Assembly (NCBI GenBank): GCA_020721005.1
Contig: DYNP01000005.1
Span: 186,001-250,000 of the forward strand
Direction of reading: 5' to 3'
DNA from: Thiomargarita sp.
GTDB lineage: Bacteria > Pseudomonadota > Gammaproteobacteria > Beggiatoales > Beggiatoaceae
DNA: 64,000 bases
Part shown: positions 33,846 through 44,394 of the stretch, piece by piece
Layout: each line of letters starts with the position of its first letter
Numbering within the stretch: position 1 is the first letter of the stretch
Notes under the pieces: generated by a model
Database searches by the model: none
Told to the model about the DNA's origin: nothing
What the model saw: only the letters and a program-made list of their open reading frames with translations
Made by a program: the position numbers and the translations under genes

Positions 33846-36668
33846 GTGAAAGACTATAAAGACACTCTTAACCTACCGCATACCGAATTTCCAATGCGAG
33901 GTAATCTTCCCCAACGAGAACCTGAAACCTTGAAGTATTGGGAAGAACTTCATTTGTACCAATTGCTTCGAGAACATTCTCAAAGTCGACCTCCCTTTAT
34001 TTTGCACGATGGACCTCCTTATGCAAATGGCGACATTCATATTGGTCATGCGGTTAATAAAATTCTTAAAGACATCATCATCAAGGCCAAATCGCTCAGC
34101 GGTTTTAATGCCCCTTATATTCCTGGATGGGACTGCCATGGACTGCCTATTGAATTACAAGTTGAAAAACAATTGGGCAAGGCCGGAGACAAAGTAAACA
34201 GTGGTCAATTTCGCAAAGCCTGTCGAGAATATGCAACTGTTCAAATCAACAGGCAACGCACTGATTTTAAGCGATTGGGAGTCATTGGAGACTGGGAACA
34301 TCCCTATTTAACCATGGATTTCAAGACCGAAGCTCATATCATTCGAGCTTTGGGGCGCATTATTGCTGCCGGTCACGTGGAAAAGGGAGTAAAACCTGTC
34401 CATTGGTGTACAGACTGTCGATCTGCCTTGGCCGAAGCAGAAGTCGAATATGAAGAAAAAGACTCCATTGCCATTGATGTACGATTCCCTGTCATTACTG
34501 AATCGGACCTGTTTAACCGTTGTCATCACGTTCCCGGTCATACTGGCTCTGGTCCCTTGTCTATTGTGATCTGGACCACCACCCCATGGACTCTGCCGGC
34601 CAATCAAGCCGTAGCCCTGCATCCGGAACTGGAATATTCAGTTGTGCAATGTGAAGAAGGACAATATGGTCCCGAAAGACTAATCGTGGCAGAAGCCTTG
34701 TTAAAGGAAACTTTATTTCGTTATGGCATCGATCGTTATCACGTTATCGCCTATTGTTTGGGCAAAAGTTTAGAGGGACTGCAATTACAACATCCATTTT
34801 ATGATCGTCAAGTTCCGGTAATTTTGGGTGAGCACGTTACTGTGGAAGCCGGTACCGGAGCAGTTCACACTGCCCCCGGACATGGTTTAGAAGATTATTG
34901 GGTTGGGACTCGTTACCATTTGCCAGTTGAGAATCCTGTAGATGGAGAAGGATGTTTTTTGCCCACAACTCCCTTGTTTGCTGGAGAAAACATTTGGAAG
35001 GCCAATCAACATGTGATTGAAGTTTTGAAAACTCAGGGAAATTTGTTACACGAGCACCGCATTCGTCACAGTTATCCTCACTGTTGGCGTCATAAAACGC
35101 CTGTGATTTTCCGAGCCACCCCCCAATGGTTTATCAGCATGGATAAACAGGGGCTAAGAGCACAGGCTTTAACTGCAATTAAAACAGTGACTTGGATACC
35201 TGATTGGGGTCAGCAGAGAATTGAAGGCATGGTGGATAATCGACCGGATTGGTGCATTTCCAGACAACGCACTTGGGGAGTTCCTCTGCCTCTATTTTTA
35301 CACAAAGAGACCGGAACTTTACATCCTCACACCTTGGAATTGATTGAACAAGTGGCCCAACGAGTGGAGCAGGTGGGCATTGAAGCCTGGTATCAATTGA
35401 GTAAGGAGGAATTATTGGGAAAAGACGCCCATCATTATGAGAAGGTTACCGACACTTTAGACGTCTGGTTCGATTCTGGAGTAACTCATGCCAGTATTTT
35501 GGAAGTCCATCCGGGACTGCAAGTGCCAGCCGATTTGTATTTAGAAGGCTCTGATCAGCACCGGGGTTGGTTTAATTCCTCCCTGATGACTTCAGTAGCC
35601 ATGCGAGCCGGTCAAGCGCCTTATAAAGCAGTGTTAACTCATGGATTTACTGTGGATGCTAAAGGTCGTAAAATGTCAAAATCTTTGGGGAATGTTGTAG
35701 CTCCTCAAGAAGTGACAAAGAGTCTTGGGGCTGACATTTTGCGCTTATGGGTGGCAGCCACTGATTATCGCGGGGAAATCAGTGTTTCCGATGAAATTCT
35801 CAAACGTATTGCCGAAGCTTATCGTCGGTTACGCAATACCGCCCGTTTTTTCCTGGCCAACTTGCATGATTTTAATCCTGCTCAACATCAAGTGCCTCCC
35901 GATCAATTGTTGGCTTTAGACCAGTGGGCCATACATAGAGCTTGGGAATTGCAACAAGAAATTATCCAGGCTTATGAGCAATATACGTTTCATGTGATCT
36001 ATCAGAGAATTCATCACTTTTGTACGGTAGACATGGGCAGTTTTTATTTGGATATCATTAAGGATCGGCAATACACTGGTCAAAAAGAAGGTTTGCCCCG
36101 ACGCTCAACCCAAACGGCTTTGTACCATATCGCCCAAGCTTTTGTGCGCTGGATAGCACCGCTGTTGAGTTTCACAGCAGAGGAAATTTGGCGACATTTG
36201 CCTGGCGATCGTGGTCCCTCAGTATTGTTGGAAACTTGGTACACAGATCTATTCCCATTAACTGATCTGCCTCAATTGGTATCTTGGCAAGGCATTTTTG
36301 AGATTCGAGAATCAGTGTATAAGGAATTGGAGAAATTACGGGCAGCAGAGGCACTTGGGGCTTCTTTAGAGGCAGAAGTGGTGGTCTATTGTGAAGAGCC
36401 TTGGTACAGTCAACTGTCTTTTTTGGGCGATGAATTGCGTTTTGTATTCATCACCTCTTATGCCACAGTGAGACCGAGTTCCGAACGCCCAACACAGGCA
36501 GTTGCTTACCCAAACTGTTGGGTATGGGCTGTGCCCAGTCAACATCCGAAATGTGTGCGGTGTTGGCATCGTCGTGAAGATGTGGGGCAGTGGGCCGATC
36601 ATCCTCAATTATGTGGGCGTTGCGTGGAAAATGTGGCTGGACAAGGGGAGAAAAGACACTATGCTTGA
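33846..36668 (+). CDS. ileS: Isoleucyl-tRNA synthetase
   Basis: IleS charges tRNA-Ile and edits misactivated valine. From GTG 33846 it has 940 residues, close to E. coli IleS. The N-terminus ([18 protein letters not shown]) matches the family start exactly, which decides the GTG over the upstream start at 33780. Class I signatures are HIGH at 65-68 and KMSKS at 609-613. The CP1 editing domain lies between them ([24 protein letters not shown]). The C-terminal zinc finger is intact ([12 protein letters not shown], then CGRCVEN). The stop overlaps the lspA start by eight bases; the ileS-lspA pair is a standard gammaproteobacterial operon. Confidence 0.96.
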   Translation: MKDYKDTLNLPHTEFPMRGNLPQREPETLKYWEELHLYQLLREHSQSRPPFILHDGPPYANGDIHIGHAVNKILKDIIIKAKSLSGFNAPYIPGWDCHGLPIELQVEKQLGKAGDKVNSGQFRKACREYATVQINRQRTDFKRLGVIGDWEHPYLTMDFKTEAHIIRALGRIIAAGHVEKGVKPVHWCTDCRSALAEAEVEYEEKDSIAIDVRFPVITESDLFNRCHHVPGHTGSGPLSIVIWTTTPWTLPANQAVALHPELEYSVVQCEEGQYGPERLIVAEALLKETLFRYGIDRYHVIAYCLGKSLEGLQLQHPFYDRQVPVILGEHVTVEAGTGAVHTAPGHGLEDYWVGTRYHLPVENPVDGEGCFLPTTPLFAGENIWKANQHVIEVLKTQGNLLHEHRIRHSYPHCWRHKTPVIFRATPQWFISMDKQGLRAQALTAIKTVTWIPDWGQQRIEGMVDNRPDWCISRQRTWGVPLPLFLHKETGTLHPHTLELIEQVAQRVEQVGIEAWYQLSKEELLGKDAHHYEKVTDTLDVWFDSGVTHASILEVHPGLQVPADLYLEGSDQHRGWFNSSLMTSVAMRAGQAPYKAVLTHGFTVDAKGRKMSKSLGNVVAPQEVTKSLGADILRLWVAATDYRGEISVSDEILKRIAEAYRRLRNTARFFLANLHDFNPAQHQVPPDQLLALDQWAIHRAWELQQEIIQAYEQYTFHVIYQRIHHFCTVDMGSFYLDIIKDRQYTGQKEGLPRRSTQTALYHIAQAFVRWIAPLLSFTAEEIWRHLPGDRGPSVLLETWYTDLFPLTDLPQLVSWQGIFEIRESVYKELEKLRAAEALGASLEAEVVVYCEEPWYSQLSFLGDELRFVFITSYATVRPSSERPTQAVAYPNCWVWAVPSQHPKCVRCWHRREDVGQWADHPQLCGRCVENVAGQGEKRHYA

Positions 36669-37149
36669 CAAGTTATCCTTGTTAAAATGGTTCAGTTTAT
36701 CTTTTGTGGTGATCGGTCTCGACCAGATTACGAAGACGGCAGCAGAAGCAACTTTAAAATTTGGTCAACCGGAGCCCATTTGGCCATTTTTAAATTTTAC
36801 CCTGTTGTACAATACTGGGGCTGCTTTCAGTTTTTTGGCCGATGCAGGCGGTTGGCAACGTTGGTTTTTAATCGTGTTGGCTGTGGTAGTCTGCAGCATC
36901 TTGCTGGTTTGGTTGGTGCGTTTAAAACCAGGTCAAACTTGGTTAGCCACATCTTTGTCTCTGGTTTTAGGGGGAGCAATCAGCAATGTGATCGATCGAA
37001 TTATTTATGGCCATGTGATTGATTTTATTGATTTTTATTACCAAAATTGGCATTGGCCAGCTTTCAATATAGCCGACACTGCCATCAGTATAGGCGCCAT
37101 GATGCTGTTGTTAGAAGCGTTGAAAGGGGAAAATTTTAATCAACCGTGA
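36661..37149 (+). CDS. lspA: Lipoprotein signal peptidase
   Basis: LspA cleaves signal peptides of prolipoproteins in the inner membrane. The 162-residue protein has four hydrophobic helices, the [11 protein letters not shown] segment, and the two catalytic aspartates Asp112 (NVIDRIIYG) and Asp139 (FNIADTAIS). The start at 36661 lies inside the ileS 3' end (ATGCTTGA overlap), giving translational coupling. A pseudopilin gene converges 48 bases downstream. Confidence 0.95.
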   Translation: MLDKLSLLKWFSLSFVVIGLDQITKTAAEATLKFGQPEPIWPFLNFTLLYNTGAAFSFLADAGGWQRWFLIVLAVVVCSILLVWLVRLKPGQTWLATSLSLVLGGAISNVIDRIIYGHVIDFIDFYYQNWHWPAFNIADTAISIGAMMLLLEALKGENFNQP

Positions 37150-37197
37150 TTTTTCCCTTTTTTGAAAAGCAAAGGAATTTGCTTAATAAAATGTTGG

Positions 37198-37953
37198 CTA
37201 TTCGGTTTGAATCATTTTTTGAAAAAGGGTATATTTGGAAATCCAGATCAATTGGTCATCAAATTCGCCAGGCACATGGTGGTCATAGATAAGGGTTTTA
37301 GTTTGGCCCCCGGGCGGTTTGGGGTTTTGACATTTTAAAATGGTATTGCGCTTGCCATCAGCATCATTGCTATCACTGCTGGGAATGGTGGCTGGTGGAG
37401 GAAAGGTGGGATCTGGACGACCATTGCGACCACATGAGAAAATGATCGCTGCCACCCGGGAATCTCCAGAAGTGGTGGTAAAATAGTTGTTTTGGCGGTT
37501 TTTGAGGCGCAATCCGCTGTTGTTGGCATTGTTCATGTTAACAAAGGGAAATTTGTTAAAGACCGCTTCTGTTTGATAACGGAAGGGATTGCCCCAAGCA
37601 TCTTGTTGTCCAACGCCCAATTCTTTCCAAGGCAGATAACCTTGTCCACTGGTTTCACAGGTGGGAATACCACTGATAAGTTCAACATTGCCTAAGCCAT
37701 CCGAGGGCTCATCAGTGTCTGCACAGGGTAAACGTTTTCGGAGAATGGCAAAACCCAGCAAAGCCTCTCGAATTTCGATAAGCAGCTGTTCAGTGCGTTG
37801 AATTTGTTGTTGTTCTATACGGGAAGATAAGGGAATTAATAAACCACTCAGTAGCAATCCAAGGATAATAAAGATCACTGCCATTTCCAATAAAGTTAAG
37901 CCCCGAGTTTTGAAAAATAGTTTGATTTTCAATTGGTTAATTTGGAATGTCAT
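37198..37953 (-). CDS. Type IV pilin-like / pseudopilin protein
   Basis: The 251-residue protein has a prepilin peptidase site in KTRGLTLLEMAVIF, with Glu at mature position 5 and a long hydrophobic N-helix (about 19-43). After it come ALLGFAILRKRLPCAD, YLPWKELGVGQQDAWGNPF and FDDQLIWIS, all of which recur in the upstream neighbour. The two are tandem paralogues. It should be processed by a PilD-type peptidase and enter a pilus or type II-like pseudopilus, but no assembly genes are nearby. The start overlaps the upstream stop as ATGA. Confidence 0.82.
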   Translation of the reverse strand: MTFQINQLKIKLFFKTRGLTLLEMAVIFIILGLLLSGLLIPLSSRIEQQQIQRTEQLLIEIREALLGFAILRKRLPCADTDEPSDGLGNVELISGIPTCETSGQGYLPWKELGVGQQDAWGNPFRYQTEAVFNKFPFVNMNNANNSGLRLKNRQNNYFTTTSGDSRVAAIIFSCGRNGRPDPTFPPPATIPSSDSNDADGKRNTILKCQNPKPPGGQTKTLIYDHHVPGEFDDQLIWISKYTLFQKMIQTE

Positions 37954-38507
37954 TGGGTTTTTACCATGACCAGGTAATTAACAAGGGTGTGCTCGGAAAG
38001 ATAGATCAGTTGGTCATCAAAATAATTAGATGTCATGAGTGGACGGTAGGTCATTTGTTGATAATGACCAGTGCTGGTTGCATTCTGATCATTGGGGCGT
38101 CTATCTTTTCCATAAGAGAATACCACTGCACGGATCACTCCAGTTGTAAAAACGTGTTGTTCAGTGGTTGCCAGTAAACTATTGTTGAGACAATAACGGA
38201 AAGGTTGTCCCCAAGCATCAGTTGGAGTGGTCCCTAATTCCAACCAAGGTAGAAAACCCTCTTTATCATCGCACGGCATTGAAGAAGAAATGCCCTTGAG
38301 ATCGGTGGCTCGACAGGGTAAACGGTGATTGATCGCAGCATAGCCAAGTAGAGCCTCTTTAATTTCCCCAAGCATTCTATCTGTGTTTTGGGTATTGAGG
38401 ATATTCATCTGTATGACCAGGGAATACAACAATCCAGTGAGTAATAGAGTGATGATTAATAGGACAACGCTCAATTCCACCAAGGTAATACCACGTTTAG
38501 TTTTCAT
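37950..38507 (-). CDS. Type IV pilin-like / pseudopilin protein, paralogue
   Basis: The 185-residue protein from ATG 38507 has a very short leader: MKTKRG followed by ITLVELSVVLLIITLL, with Glu at mature position 5. The body repeats the neighbour's pattern: ALLGYAAINHRLPCRA, FLPWLELGTTPTDAWGQPF, AVVFSYGKDRRPN and FDDQLIYLSEHT. A TTG at 38519 would give a longer leader and is less likely. Stop and next start overlap by four bases. Function as minor pilin or pseudopilin is inferred from the leader only. Confidence 0.82.
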   Translation of the reverse strand: MKTKRGITLVELSVVLLIITLLLTGLLYSLVIQMNILNTQNTDRMLGEIKEALLGYAAINHRLPCRATDLKGISSSMPCDDKEGFLPWLELGTTPTDAWGQPFRYCLNNSLLATTEQHVFTTGVIRAVVFSYGKDRRPNDQNATSTGHYQQMTYRPLMTSNYFDDQLIYLSEHTLVNYLVMVKTQ

Positions 38508-38519
38508 CAGACTATCCAA

Positions 38520-38702
38520 GTGAGGTCAATACTGAACATGAAGGAATGGGATGATCATCTCCCGAATGAGCACTTACTTGACTTGTTCGCGGATAAAATG
38601 AGCATTCCCATAGGCATTGCAGCCGATCCAGTTAAAGTTAAAACGCCATTAGGAGAATTTTATGCCGATTTGATCAGGCTGTCAAGGAAATCTTATGTTT
38701 AA
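38520..38702 (+). CDS. Doubtful 60-residue ORF
   Basis: A short open frame starts with GTG at 38520 (or ATG at 38538) and encodes a soluble peptide ending LIRLSRKSYV. I do not recognise it and see no clear ribosome-binding site. It may be chance or the remnant of a larger gene. It lies between the divergent pseudopilin pair and murC. Confidence 0.2.
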   Translation: MRSILNMKEWDDHLPNEHLLDLFADKMSIPIGIAADPVKVKTPLGEFYADLIRLSRKSYV

Positions 38703-38918
38703 TGGGAACTTATTTAAGGAGCACTGGTAAAGGGAAGGATAATTTTTTCAGTAGTTACTTTCCCTGATCGAAACGATATCACTGCTTACTTACTTTGCCC
38801 ATTGTATTGTAATAAACGGATTGATCCCCAATTGGGAAGTCACGGAAGTCTAAATTACCTTTAAAGACCCCGGTCGTTTAAACCGGTGTTATTCATTTGA
38901 ACTCAATTAATTACGAAC

Positions 38919-40328
38919 ATGACAGACTATTTAAAGTTACCTAAAAGAGGTAGACGTATCCATTTTGTAGGTATTGGAGGTGCAGGCATGGGCGGCATTG
39001 CTGAAGTAATGCACCACCTGGGCTATGCGGTCTCTGGCTCTGATCTGCATAAAAATAGCATGACCCAACACCTGACTCATTTGGGAATTAAAGTGCAAAT
39101 TGGCCATCGGGCAGAGCAGGTTTATGGGTGTGATGTGGTGGTCATTTCCAGTGCAGTCAAGGAAGACAATCCTGAAGTCCAAGCCGCCCGGGCCAAACCC
39201 ATTCCCGTAGTGCCCCGAGCAGAAATGTTAGGGGAACTCATGCGTTTTCGGCAAGGAATTGCGGTAGCGGGCACGCATGGCAAAACGACTACGACCAGTC
39301 TTATTACCAGTTTATTGGTGGAAGGGCAATTGCAACCCACCTATGTCATTGGTGGCAAACTCAACAGCATGGGACGCCATGCCAACTTGGGCGCAGGTCA
39401 ATATTTGGTGGCTGAAGCCGATGAAAGTGACGCTTCTTTCCTTTATCTAAAGCCAATCATGGCAGTTGTTACCAATATTGACGCGGACCATTTGGAAACT
39501 TACCATCACAATTTTGAAGAATTGCGTCAAACCTTTCTCAAATTTCTTCAACAATTGCCCTTTTATGGTCTAGCCATTCTCTGCTTAGATGATCCAGAAA
39601 TTCAACACCTTATTCCTCATTTGACCAAGCCTTTACTCACTTACGGTCTCTCAGAATCGGCCACCATTCGCGCCATCAATTTGCGACAAATTCGTGGGCA
39701 AACTCATTTTCAAGTGCTCAATGATCATGTTAACTGGTTGGACATCACGTTAAATCTACCCGGTCAACACAATGTTCGCAACGCTTTGGCAGCCATTGCA
39801 GTGGCTTCAGAATTGGGGGTCTCTGATCATGCCATTACCCAAGCTTTGGCCAATTTCAGCGGCATTGGGCGCCGTTTTCAAATGCAAACTTTGACCACCG
39901 GCAAAGGGGAAATTTTGCTCATTGATGATTATGGACATCATCCTCGCGAAATTGCAGCCGTTATTCAAGCCATTCGTGATGGCTGGGCTGATCAGCGATT
40001 AATCGTTATTTTTCAACCCCATCGTTACACCCGGACCCGAGATTTATTTGATGATTTTGTACAAGTGCTTAGCCAAGTGGAACGACTGTTTTTATTGGAA
40101 GTCTATTCTGCTGGGGAAAATCCTATTCCTGGGGCTCAAGGCCAAGATTTATATCAAGCTTTACACAAAGCCGTACCCACGACCTTTATAACCGAATTTG
40201 AAACCATTCCCCAGTTATTGTGGGCTGAGCTTTGTAATCGAGACATCGTATTGATTTTAGGGGCGGGTAATGTGGGCAGTTTGGCCACCAGTTTACCCAA
40301 ATTTTTAACCGGGACAACTGATTTATGA
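38919..40328 (+). CDS. murC: UDP-N-acetylmuramate--L-alanine ligase
   Basis: MurC adds L-alanine to UDP-MurNAc with ATP hydrolysis in cytoplasmic peptidoglycan precursor synthesis. The 469-residue protein has the N-terminal UDP-binding GIGGAGMGGIAEVM loop, the ATP loop GTHGKTTTT (near 117), the AEADESDASFL metal-binding motif and the C-terminal Mur ligase domain (DDYGHHPREI). No Shine-Dalgarno is evident at ATG 38919. It overlaps murB by four bases (ATGA). The surrounding dcw genes (murG, ftsQ, ddl) are absent, so the cluster is broken here. Confidence 0.95.
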   Translation: MTDYLKLPKRGRRIHFVGIGGAGMGGIAEVMHHLGYAVSGSDLHKNSMTQHLTHLGIKVQIGHRAEQVYGCDVVVISSAVKEDNPEVQAARAKPIPVVPRAEMLGELMRFRQGIAVAGTHGKTTTTSLITSLLVEGQLQPTYVIGGKLNSMGRHANLGAGQYLVAEADESDASFLYLKPIMAVVTNIDADHLETYHHNFEELRQTFLKFLQQLPFYGLAILCLDDPEIQHLIPHLTKPLLTYGLSESATIRAINLRQIRGQTHFQVLNDHVNWLDITLNLPGQHNVRNALAAIAVASELGVSDHAITQALANFSGIGRRFQMQTLTTGKGEILLIDDYGHHPREIAAVIQAIRDGWADQRLIVIFQPHRYTRTRDLFDDFVQVLSQVERLFLLEVYSAGENPIPGAQGQDLYQALHKAVPTTFITEFETIPQLLWAELCNRDIVLILGAGNVGSLATSLPKFLTGTTDL

Positions 40329-41287
40329 AATCACAATACCGTTGGCAAATCAATAATCGTCGTCATCTTAAATACAATCCTGATCTTTATGCTTCCCCCT
40401 TTGATTTACAAGATCTGCGCGGCCAATTGCGTCACAATGAGCCCATGAGTAAGCACACGACTTGGAGGGTAGGAGGGCCTGCAGAATGGTTTTATCAACC
40501 GGCAGATGTGCTTGATTTATCAGCTTTTTTACAAAGAATTCCTCCGGATATACCGTTATTCTGGTTGGGCTTGGGAAGCAATATTTTGGTACGAGACGGA
40601 GGAATTAAAGGGGTGGTTATTGCCACTTCGGGACTGTTAAATACCCTAACTCCATTGGATGAGCATCGTTTGTATGTAGAAGCAGGAGTCAGTTGTGCCA
40701 AAGTAGCTCGAACTGCGGCTCAACAAGGATTGACTGGGACTGAATTTTTGGCAGGTATTCCAGGAACTATGGGGGGAGCATTGGCCATGAATGCCAGTGC
40801 TTGGGGAGGAGAAACTTGGGTATTGGTTCGAGGAGTGGAGACTATGGATCGGTATGGCAATCAACACAGACGTACGGTTACCGATTATCAAGTGGGTTAT
40901 CGTACTGTTAAAGGTCCCTCTGGAGAATGGTTTACCGCGGTCACTCTCCAATTATTGCCTGGTTCCAATGAGGACAGTCAGATTCGTATACGAGAATTGT
41001 TGAAAAAACGCAATGATAGCCAACCCATAGGACAGCCCAGTTGTGGCTCCGTGTTTCGCAATCCCCCGGGAGACTATGCAGCACGTTTAATTGAACAGGC
41101 GGGCTGGAAGGGTCGCTGTTTGAGGGGAGCTTGTGTGTCCGAGAAACATGCCAATTTCATTATTAATCAAGGAGAAGCCACGGCCCAAGCTATTGAGGAA
41201 TTGATTGGTCAAATACGGAATTCGATACAGGAAAGTACAGGAGTCACTCTAATTCCCGAAGTGCATGTTATTGGGGAAACTGTATAA
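40325..41287 (+). CDS. murB: UDP-N-acetylenolpyruvoylglucosamine reductase
   Basis: MurB reduces UDP-GlcNAc-enolpyruvate to UDP-MurNAc with NADPH and FAD. The 320-residue protein has FAD-binding segments LGLGSNILVRDGG and AGIPGTMGGALAMNASAWGGE. The catalytic Ser sits in CGSVFRNPPGD, and the C-terminal glutamate in VTLIPEVHVIG. It lacks the extended loop of E. coli type I enzymes, so it is a type II-like MurB. A 40-residue N-terminal extension precedes the FAD domain. Translation is coupled to murC through an ATGA overlap. Confidence 0.94.
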   Translation: MKSQYRWQINNRRHLKYNPDLYASPFDLQDLRGQLRHNEPMSKHTTWRVGGPAEWFYQPADVLDLSAFLQRIPPDIPLFWLGLGSNILVRDGGIKGVVIATSGLLNTLTPLDEHRLYVEAGVSCAKVARTAAQQGLTGTEFLAGIPGTMGGALAMNASAWGGETWVLVRGVETMDRYGNQHRRTVTDYQVGYRTVKGPSGEWFTAVTLQLLPGSNEDSQIRIRELLKKRNDSQPIGQPSCGSVFRNPPGDYAARLIEQAGWKGRCLRGACVSEKHANFIINQGEATAQAIEELIGQIRNSIQESTGVTLIPEVHVIGETV

Positions 41288-41356
41288 ATTGGAAAAATTT
41301 TATAAGTTGGCACAGGGTATAGTTTTGTGTTGGGGAGTTGAGACTGAGAAAAAATT

Positions 41357-41376
41357 CTCCCTCTGTACAGAGGGAG
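41357..41376. terminator. 20-bp perfect palindrome after murB
   Basis: A perfect inverted repeat, CTCCCTCTGT facing its complement with no loop, lies 70 bases after the murB stop. It can form a stem of about eight pairs with a four-base loop, followed by TAAAA on the plus strand. It may be a terminator or a protein-binding palindrome. Confidence 0.4.
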
Positions 41377-41444
41377 TAAAATGCAGGGTGTTTAACTATG
41401 TTAACGGCAGAAGAAACTATTTGTAACTGTTTGCAAGTCGGTAA

Positions 41445-41474
41445 CAGGAGTACAAATTTAAGTTTGTACTCCTG
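41445..41474 (-). terminator. 12-bp perfect hairpin between converging genes
   Basis: CAGGAGTACAAA (41445-41456) pairs with TTTGTACTCCTG (41463-41474) around a six-base loop. It begins seven bases past the stop of the minus-strand secreted protein gene and converges with murB, so it can serve both directions. The U-run is weak. Confidence 0.6.
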
Positions 41475-41481
41475 AGTTATG

Positions 41482-43935
41482 TTATTTCTTGATGCTGCTT
41501 ACCAACAGAATTTGCTTGTGACCTGTAGGATAGGTGACGGCATAGTCTGCCAATCCATTCCCATCCACATCAGCCAATGGGGCGATTGTAGCGACTGTGG
41601 AAGTTGCAGGTTGAATGGCTTGACCTGCAGCGACTTGAGGAGCTTGCACTTCTAAAGACAGCACGGCTTTAATTACTGTGCCATCTCTCAAGTTTAAGGT
41701 CACATTGCCATCTTCTGACACTTGAGCTCTGCCCACTTGATTGAGAGCATTTAACAAAGCTTCTGAATTGAAGGAGATAGGATTGAGTTTCCACACTTCT
41801 TCTCTACCGGTGCAATCTGTGAAAGCCAAATTCCGGAAGTCGTCAGAGAGACTGGCTTCTACCACTGCGCAATCTGCCCCGGAGCGGGCTCCAGAACGAG
41901 GTCCGTCTCCACCATAGATGGCTGGGCGCACGATAAAGCGTTGATTGCCAACATAAATTTTCACTTCACCGCCTTCATTCTCAACAGCGATGTTGGAAGC
42001 ATCTCCCAGGGCCAAACGGATGGCTTCTTCTACATCATCTGGGACCATGGTATATTCAAAGGCTATGATTTCTGCATCACCGCTGGTTTCATACAGCCAG
42101 GAACGATAGTCACATTCTTTTGCGGGCCATTCAATGGATTCCAGATCATAGTAGGCAGTGACTTGTGAGAAGATCCGGGTGGCTTTTACGCTACAATCCT
42201 TGGGATCAACGGCGATGATACCAATGTCGGTGCGATCATGAGCTGCCAACAGGAGTAAATCATTGGGTTGCATTTCCAAAGCTTCCACTTCAGCGCTCAC
42301 TATGGGGTTACCCGGGCAAGATTCGGACAATTTCTTGGTCTCTAGGTTATATTCCCACAAATAAGTGCCATGGGGATCAACATCATTTCTTCGGATTTCT
42401 GAGACATATAAGATCTTGCCATCGTTGCTGAAAGCGGCGCCCTGGATAATTGGACTCTTATAGGGGAATTCCATGTCCAGCTCGGCTTTGCCAGTCACAG
42501 GATTGATTCTGATGGGACCAGCTTCGGTGATAGGTTTGACCTTCATGCCACCGGTTGCCCAACCCCACACTTCATCAGTGACTTGGTTATAGGCCAATGC
42601 AGAGACTTCAAAATAACCTGTGTAATCGGGAGCACCAATCGTTCGCAAAGCCCCGGATTTACGGTCAATTTCATACAAGGCACCTTGAGGCATCAGATAG
42701 ACAATATTCCCATTGGCATCTGTTTCACATACGGTAGTTGGAGTACCCCGAGAACTGTATACTTGATTCCCATTGGCATCCAATTTTGGTTTTTGTACAC
42801 ATTCTTGGTCTCCGCCAGAGGTGCCATACAGTTTTCCAGTGGTGTCCACCAGAGCTAAGCCTTCAATATCTAATGTGGGATAGAATGGTCCCAAGGGTTT
42901 TACGGAACCCACTCCATGTCCGGCAAAGGGGTCAATTTCGATCACTTGGCTGTCATATTGACCTTCATCATGTAGGGCATACATTAGGCAGGTTCCAGGC
43001 CCAGTTTCTGTGCGACAAGACACCGCTTCATAGTCCTTTTGGGGATCGCCAGCTGGAGGTAACAGTTGACCCACTGGAGAAGCAGCCCCGGTCTTTTTGT
43101 TGATTTTGAACAGGCGATGACGATTGCTGGGATCGTTATTTTTATTGGCACCACCGTCACCAGTTGTACCATAAAGCGTGTATGAACTGTCTTCTTCGGG
43201 TTCAGAGGAGAATGTTAGACTTTCAATATCATCATTATTGTTCCCAATATGAATTGCTTTCCCTGTGGGAATACCACCCACCACTTCCAATTTTGCCAAC
43301 ATGCTATTGACACCATCGCCATCGTTGGAGACTATGTACAAGGTGCCGTCTTCGGGATCGCTGGCAATATCATCAACGTCTTGTCTGGCATCTCCTCCAA
43401 CTACTACATAATCATGCCCCCCAACAAATACACCAGGAACAAATTTGCCGGTATAGGGGTCAATTTGGAATAATAGGTCAAAAGCCACAGGTTTTTGATG
43501 TTCTCGACGATGTATACCATACATGTTCCCGGTGGCATGGTGGAAAGTCAAACCATCTACATCATTGAGTTCAACCAATCCTTCTGCACCATTTGCAGTC
43601 CCAAATCCATTACCAATGGGGGTAAATACGGCTGTTTCTAAATCCAAAGTGCCCAATTGTCCACCGTCTGCAGCATATAAAAGTTCCCCTTTAATATCAA
43701 AAGTTGTGCCTTCAATGCTCAGGGTGCCGGTTTTACCAGCCCCAACTTCAACCGTGGTCCCATCAGTAAACATTCTTACCAAAACATCTTCGTCACCAAA
43801 ACGGTCATTATCCGCAATGCCATAACACACAGTGCTTAACGAATCCGCGTACACCGTGCCTACCATGCAGGAACTCGCAGTCAATGCTGCAATTATTCCC
43901 AATCTAATTTTGCTGACAACACCATGATTACTCAT
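41482..43935 (-). CDS. Large secreted beta-propeller-like protein of unknown function
   Basis: The 817-residue protein begins with a clear signal peptide (RLGIIAALTASSCMVGTVYA, cleavage near residue 31). The body has many short repeats in which a glycine/aspartate-rich strand ends in LYxI, LYGT or LWEY (for example TLYIVSNDGDG, LYGTSGGDQE, GALYEIDRKSG), as in beta-propellers. Near the C-terminus is one calcium-loop-like segment, DVDGNGLADYAVTYP. I do not recognise a family. It is probably periplasmic or exported. GAGG precedes the start by eight bases. It is divergent from another propeller-like secreted protein, 459 bases away. Confidence 0.82.
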   Translation of the reverse strand: MSNHGVVSKIRLGIIAALTASSCMVGTVYADSLSTVCYGIADNDRFGDEDVLVRMFTDGTTVEVGAGKTGTLSIEGTTFDIKGELLYAADGGQLGTLDLETAVFTPIGNGFGTANGAEGLVELNDVDGLTFHHATGNMYGIHRREHQKPVAFDLLFQIDPYTGKFVPGVFVGGHDYVVVGGDARQDVDDIASDPEDGTLYIVSNDGDGVNSMLAKLEVVGGIPTGKAIHIGNNNDDIESLTFSSEPEEDSSYTLYGTTGDGGANKNNDPSNRHRLFKINKKTGAASPVGQLLPPAGDPQKDYEAVSCRTETGPGTCLMYALHDEGQYDSQVIEIDPFAGHGVGSVKPLGPFYPTLDIEGLALVDTTGKLYGTSGGDQECVQKPKLDANGNQVYSSRGTPTTVCETDANGNIVYLMPQGALYEIDRKSGALRTIGAPDYTGYFEVSALAYNQVTDEVWGWATGGMKVKPITEAGPIRINPVTGKAELDMEFPYKSPIIQGAAFSNDGKILYVSEIRRNDVDPHGTYLWEYNLETKKLSESCPGNPIVSAEVEALEMQPNDLLLLAAHDRTDIGIIAVDPKDCSVKATRIFSQVTAYYDLESIEWPAKECDYRSWLYETSGDAEIIAFEYTMVPDDVEEAIRLALGDASNIAVENEGGEVKIYVGNQRFIVRPAIYGGDGPRSGARSGADCAVVEASLSDDFRNLAFTDCTGREEVWKLNPISFNSEALLNALNQVGRAQVSEDGNVTLNLRDGTVIKAVLSLEVQAPQVAAGQAIQPATSTVATIAPLADVDGNGLADYAVTYPTGHKQILLVSSIKK

Positions 43936-44394
43936 GTTAGTTACCTCTTTATTTGAATAGAGATTATTTTATCCTCATCATTTATGAGAAAATCTAATCC
44001 TTGGAAAAACCAAATCACATTCGCTCAGTTAGGAATTGCAAGAATGGATAACTTGAATTATCCTGTCAAGCGTTTCAGTTTCCTTTGAGCCCATACAATT
44101 ACTCGTAGTATATTACGAACCATTGCTTGAACGTCATTGCAAGTAGCCATTGAATTGACATTGAATTTGTCAACACATTTAACTCTCTGTTAAGCATTTA
44201 CTACGCCAATTTAATAAGTCATTCATTTAAAAACAATTATAAAATTGTTACTCAATAGTAGTATAGAAAAATGGGCAATTTTTTGAGAAGTACCTGCTGA
44301 TTTTCAACACTACTTGATCATTTTCAACACTCCGTCAAAACCTGAAATACTCCTTTTATTCACTCATTGCCCCATTAACCCTGACAATAAACCT
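43936..44394. other. Divergent region between two secreted protein genes
   Basis: This 459-base AT-rich stretch must hold promoters for both flanking genes. The phrase ATTTTCAACACT occurs twice around 44300-44332. A weak open frame from TTG 44314 joins the downstream gene but is less likely than ATG 44395. No RNA gene was seen. Confidence 0.45.
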
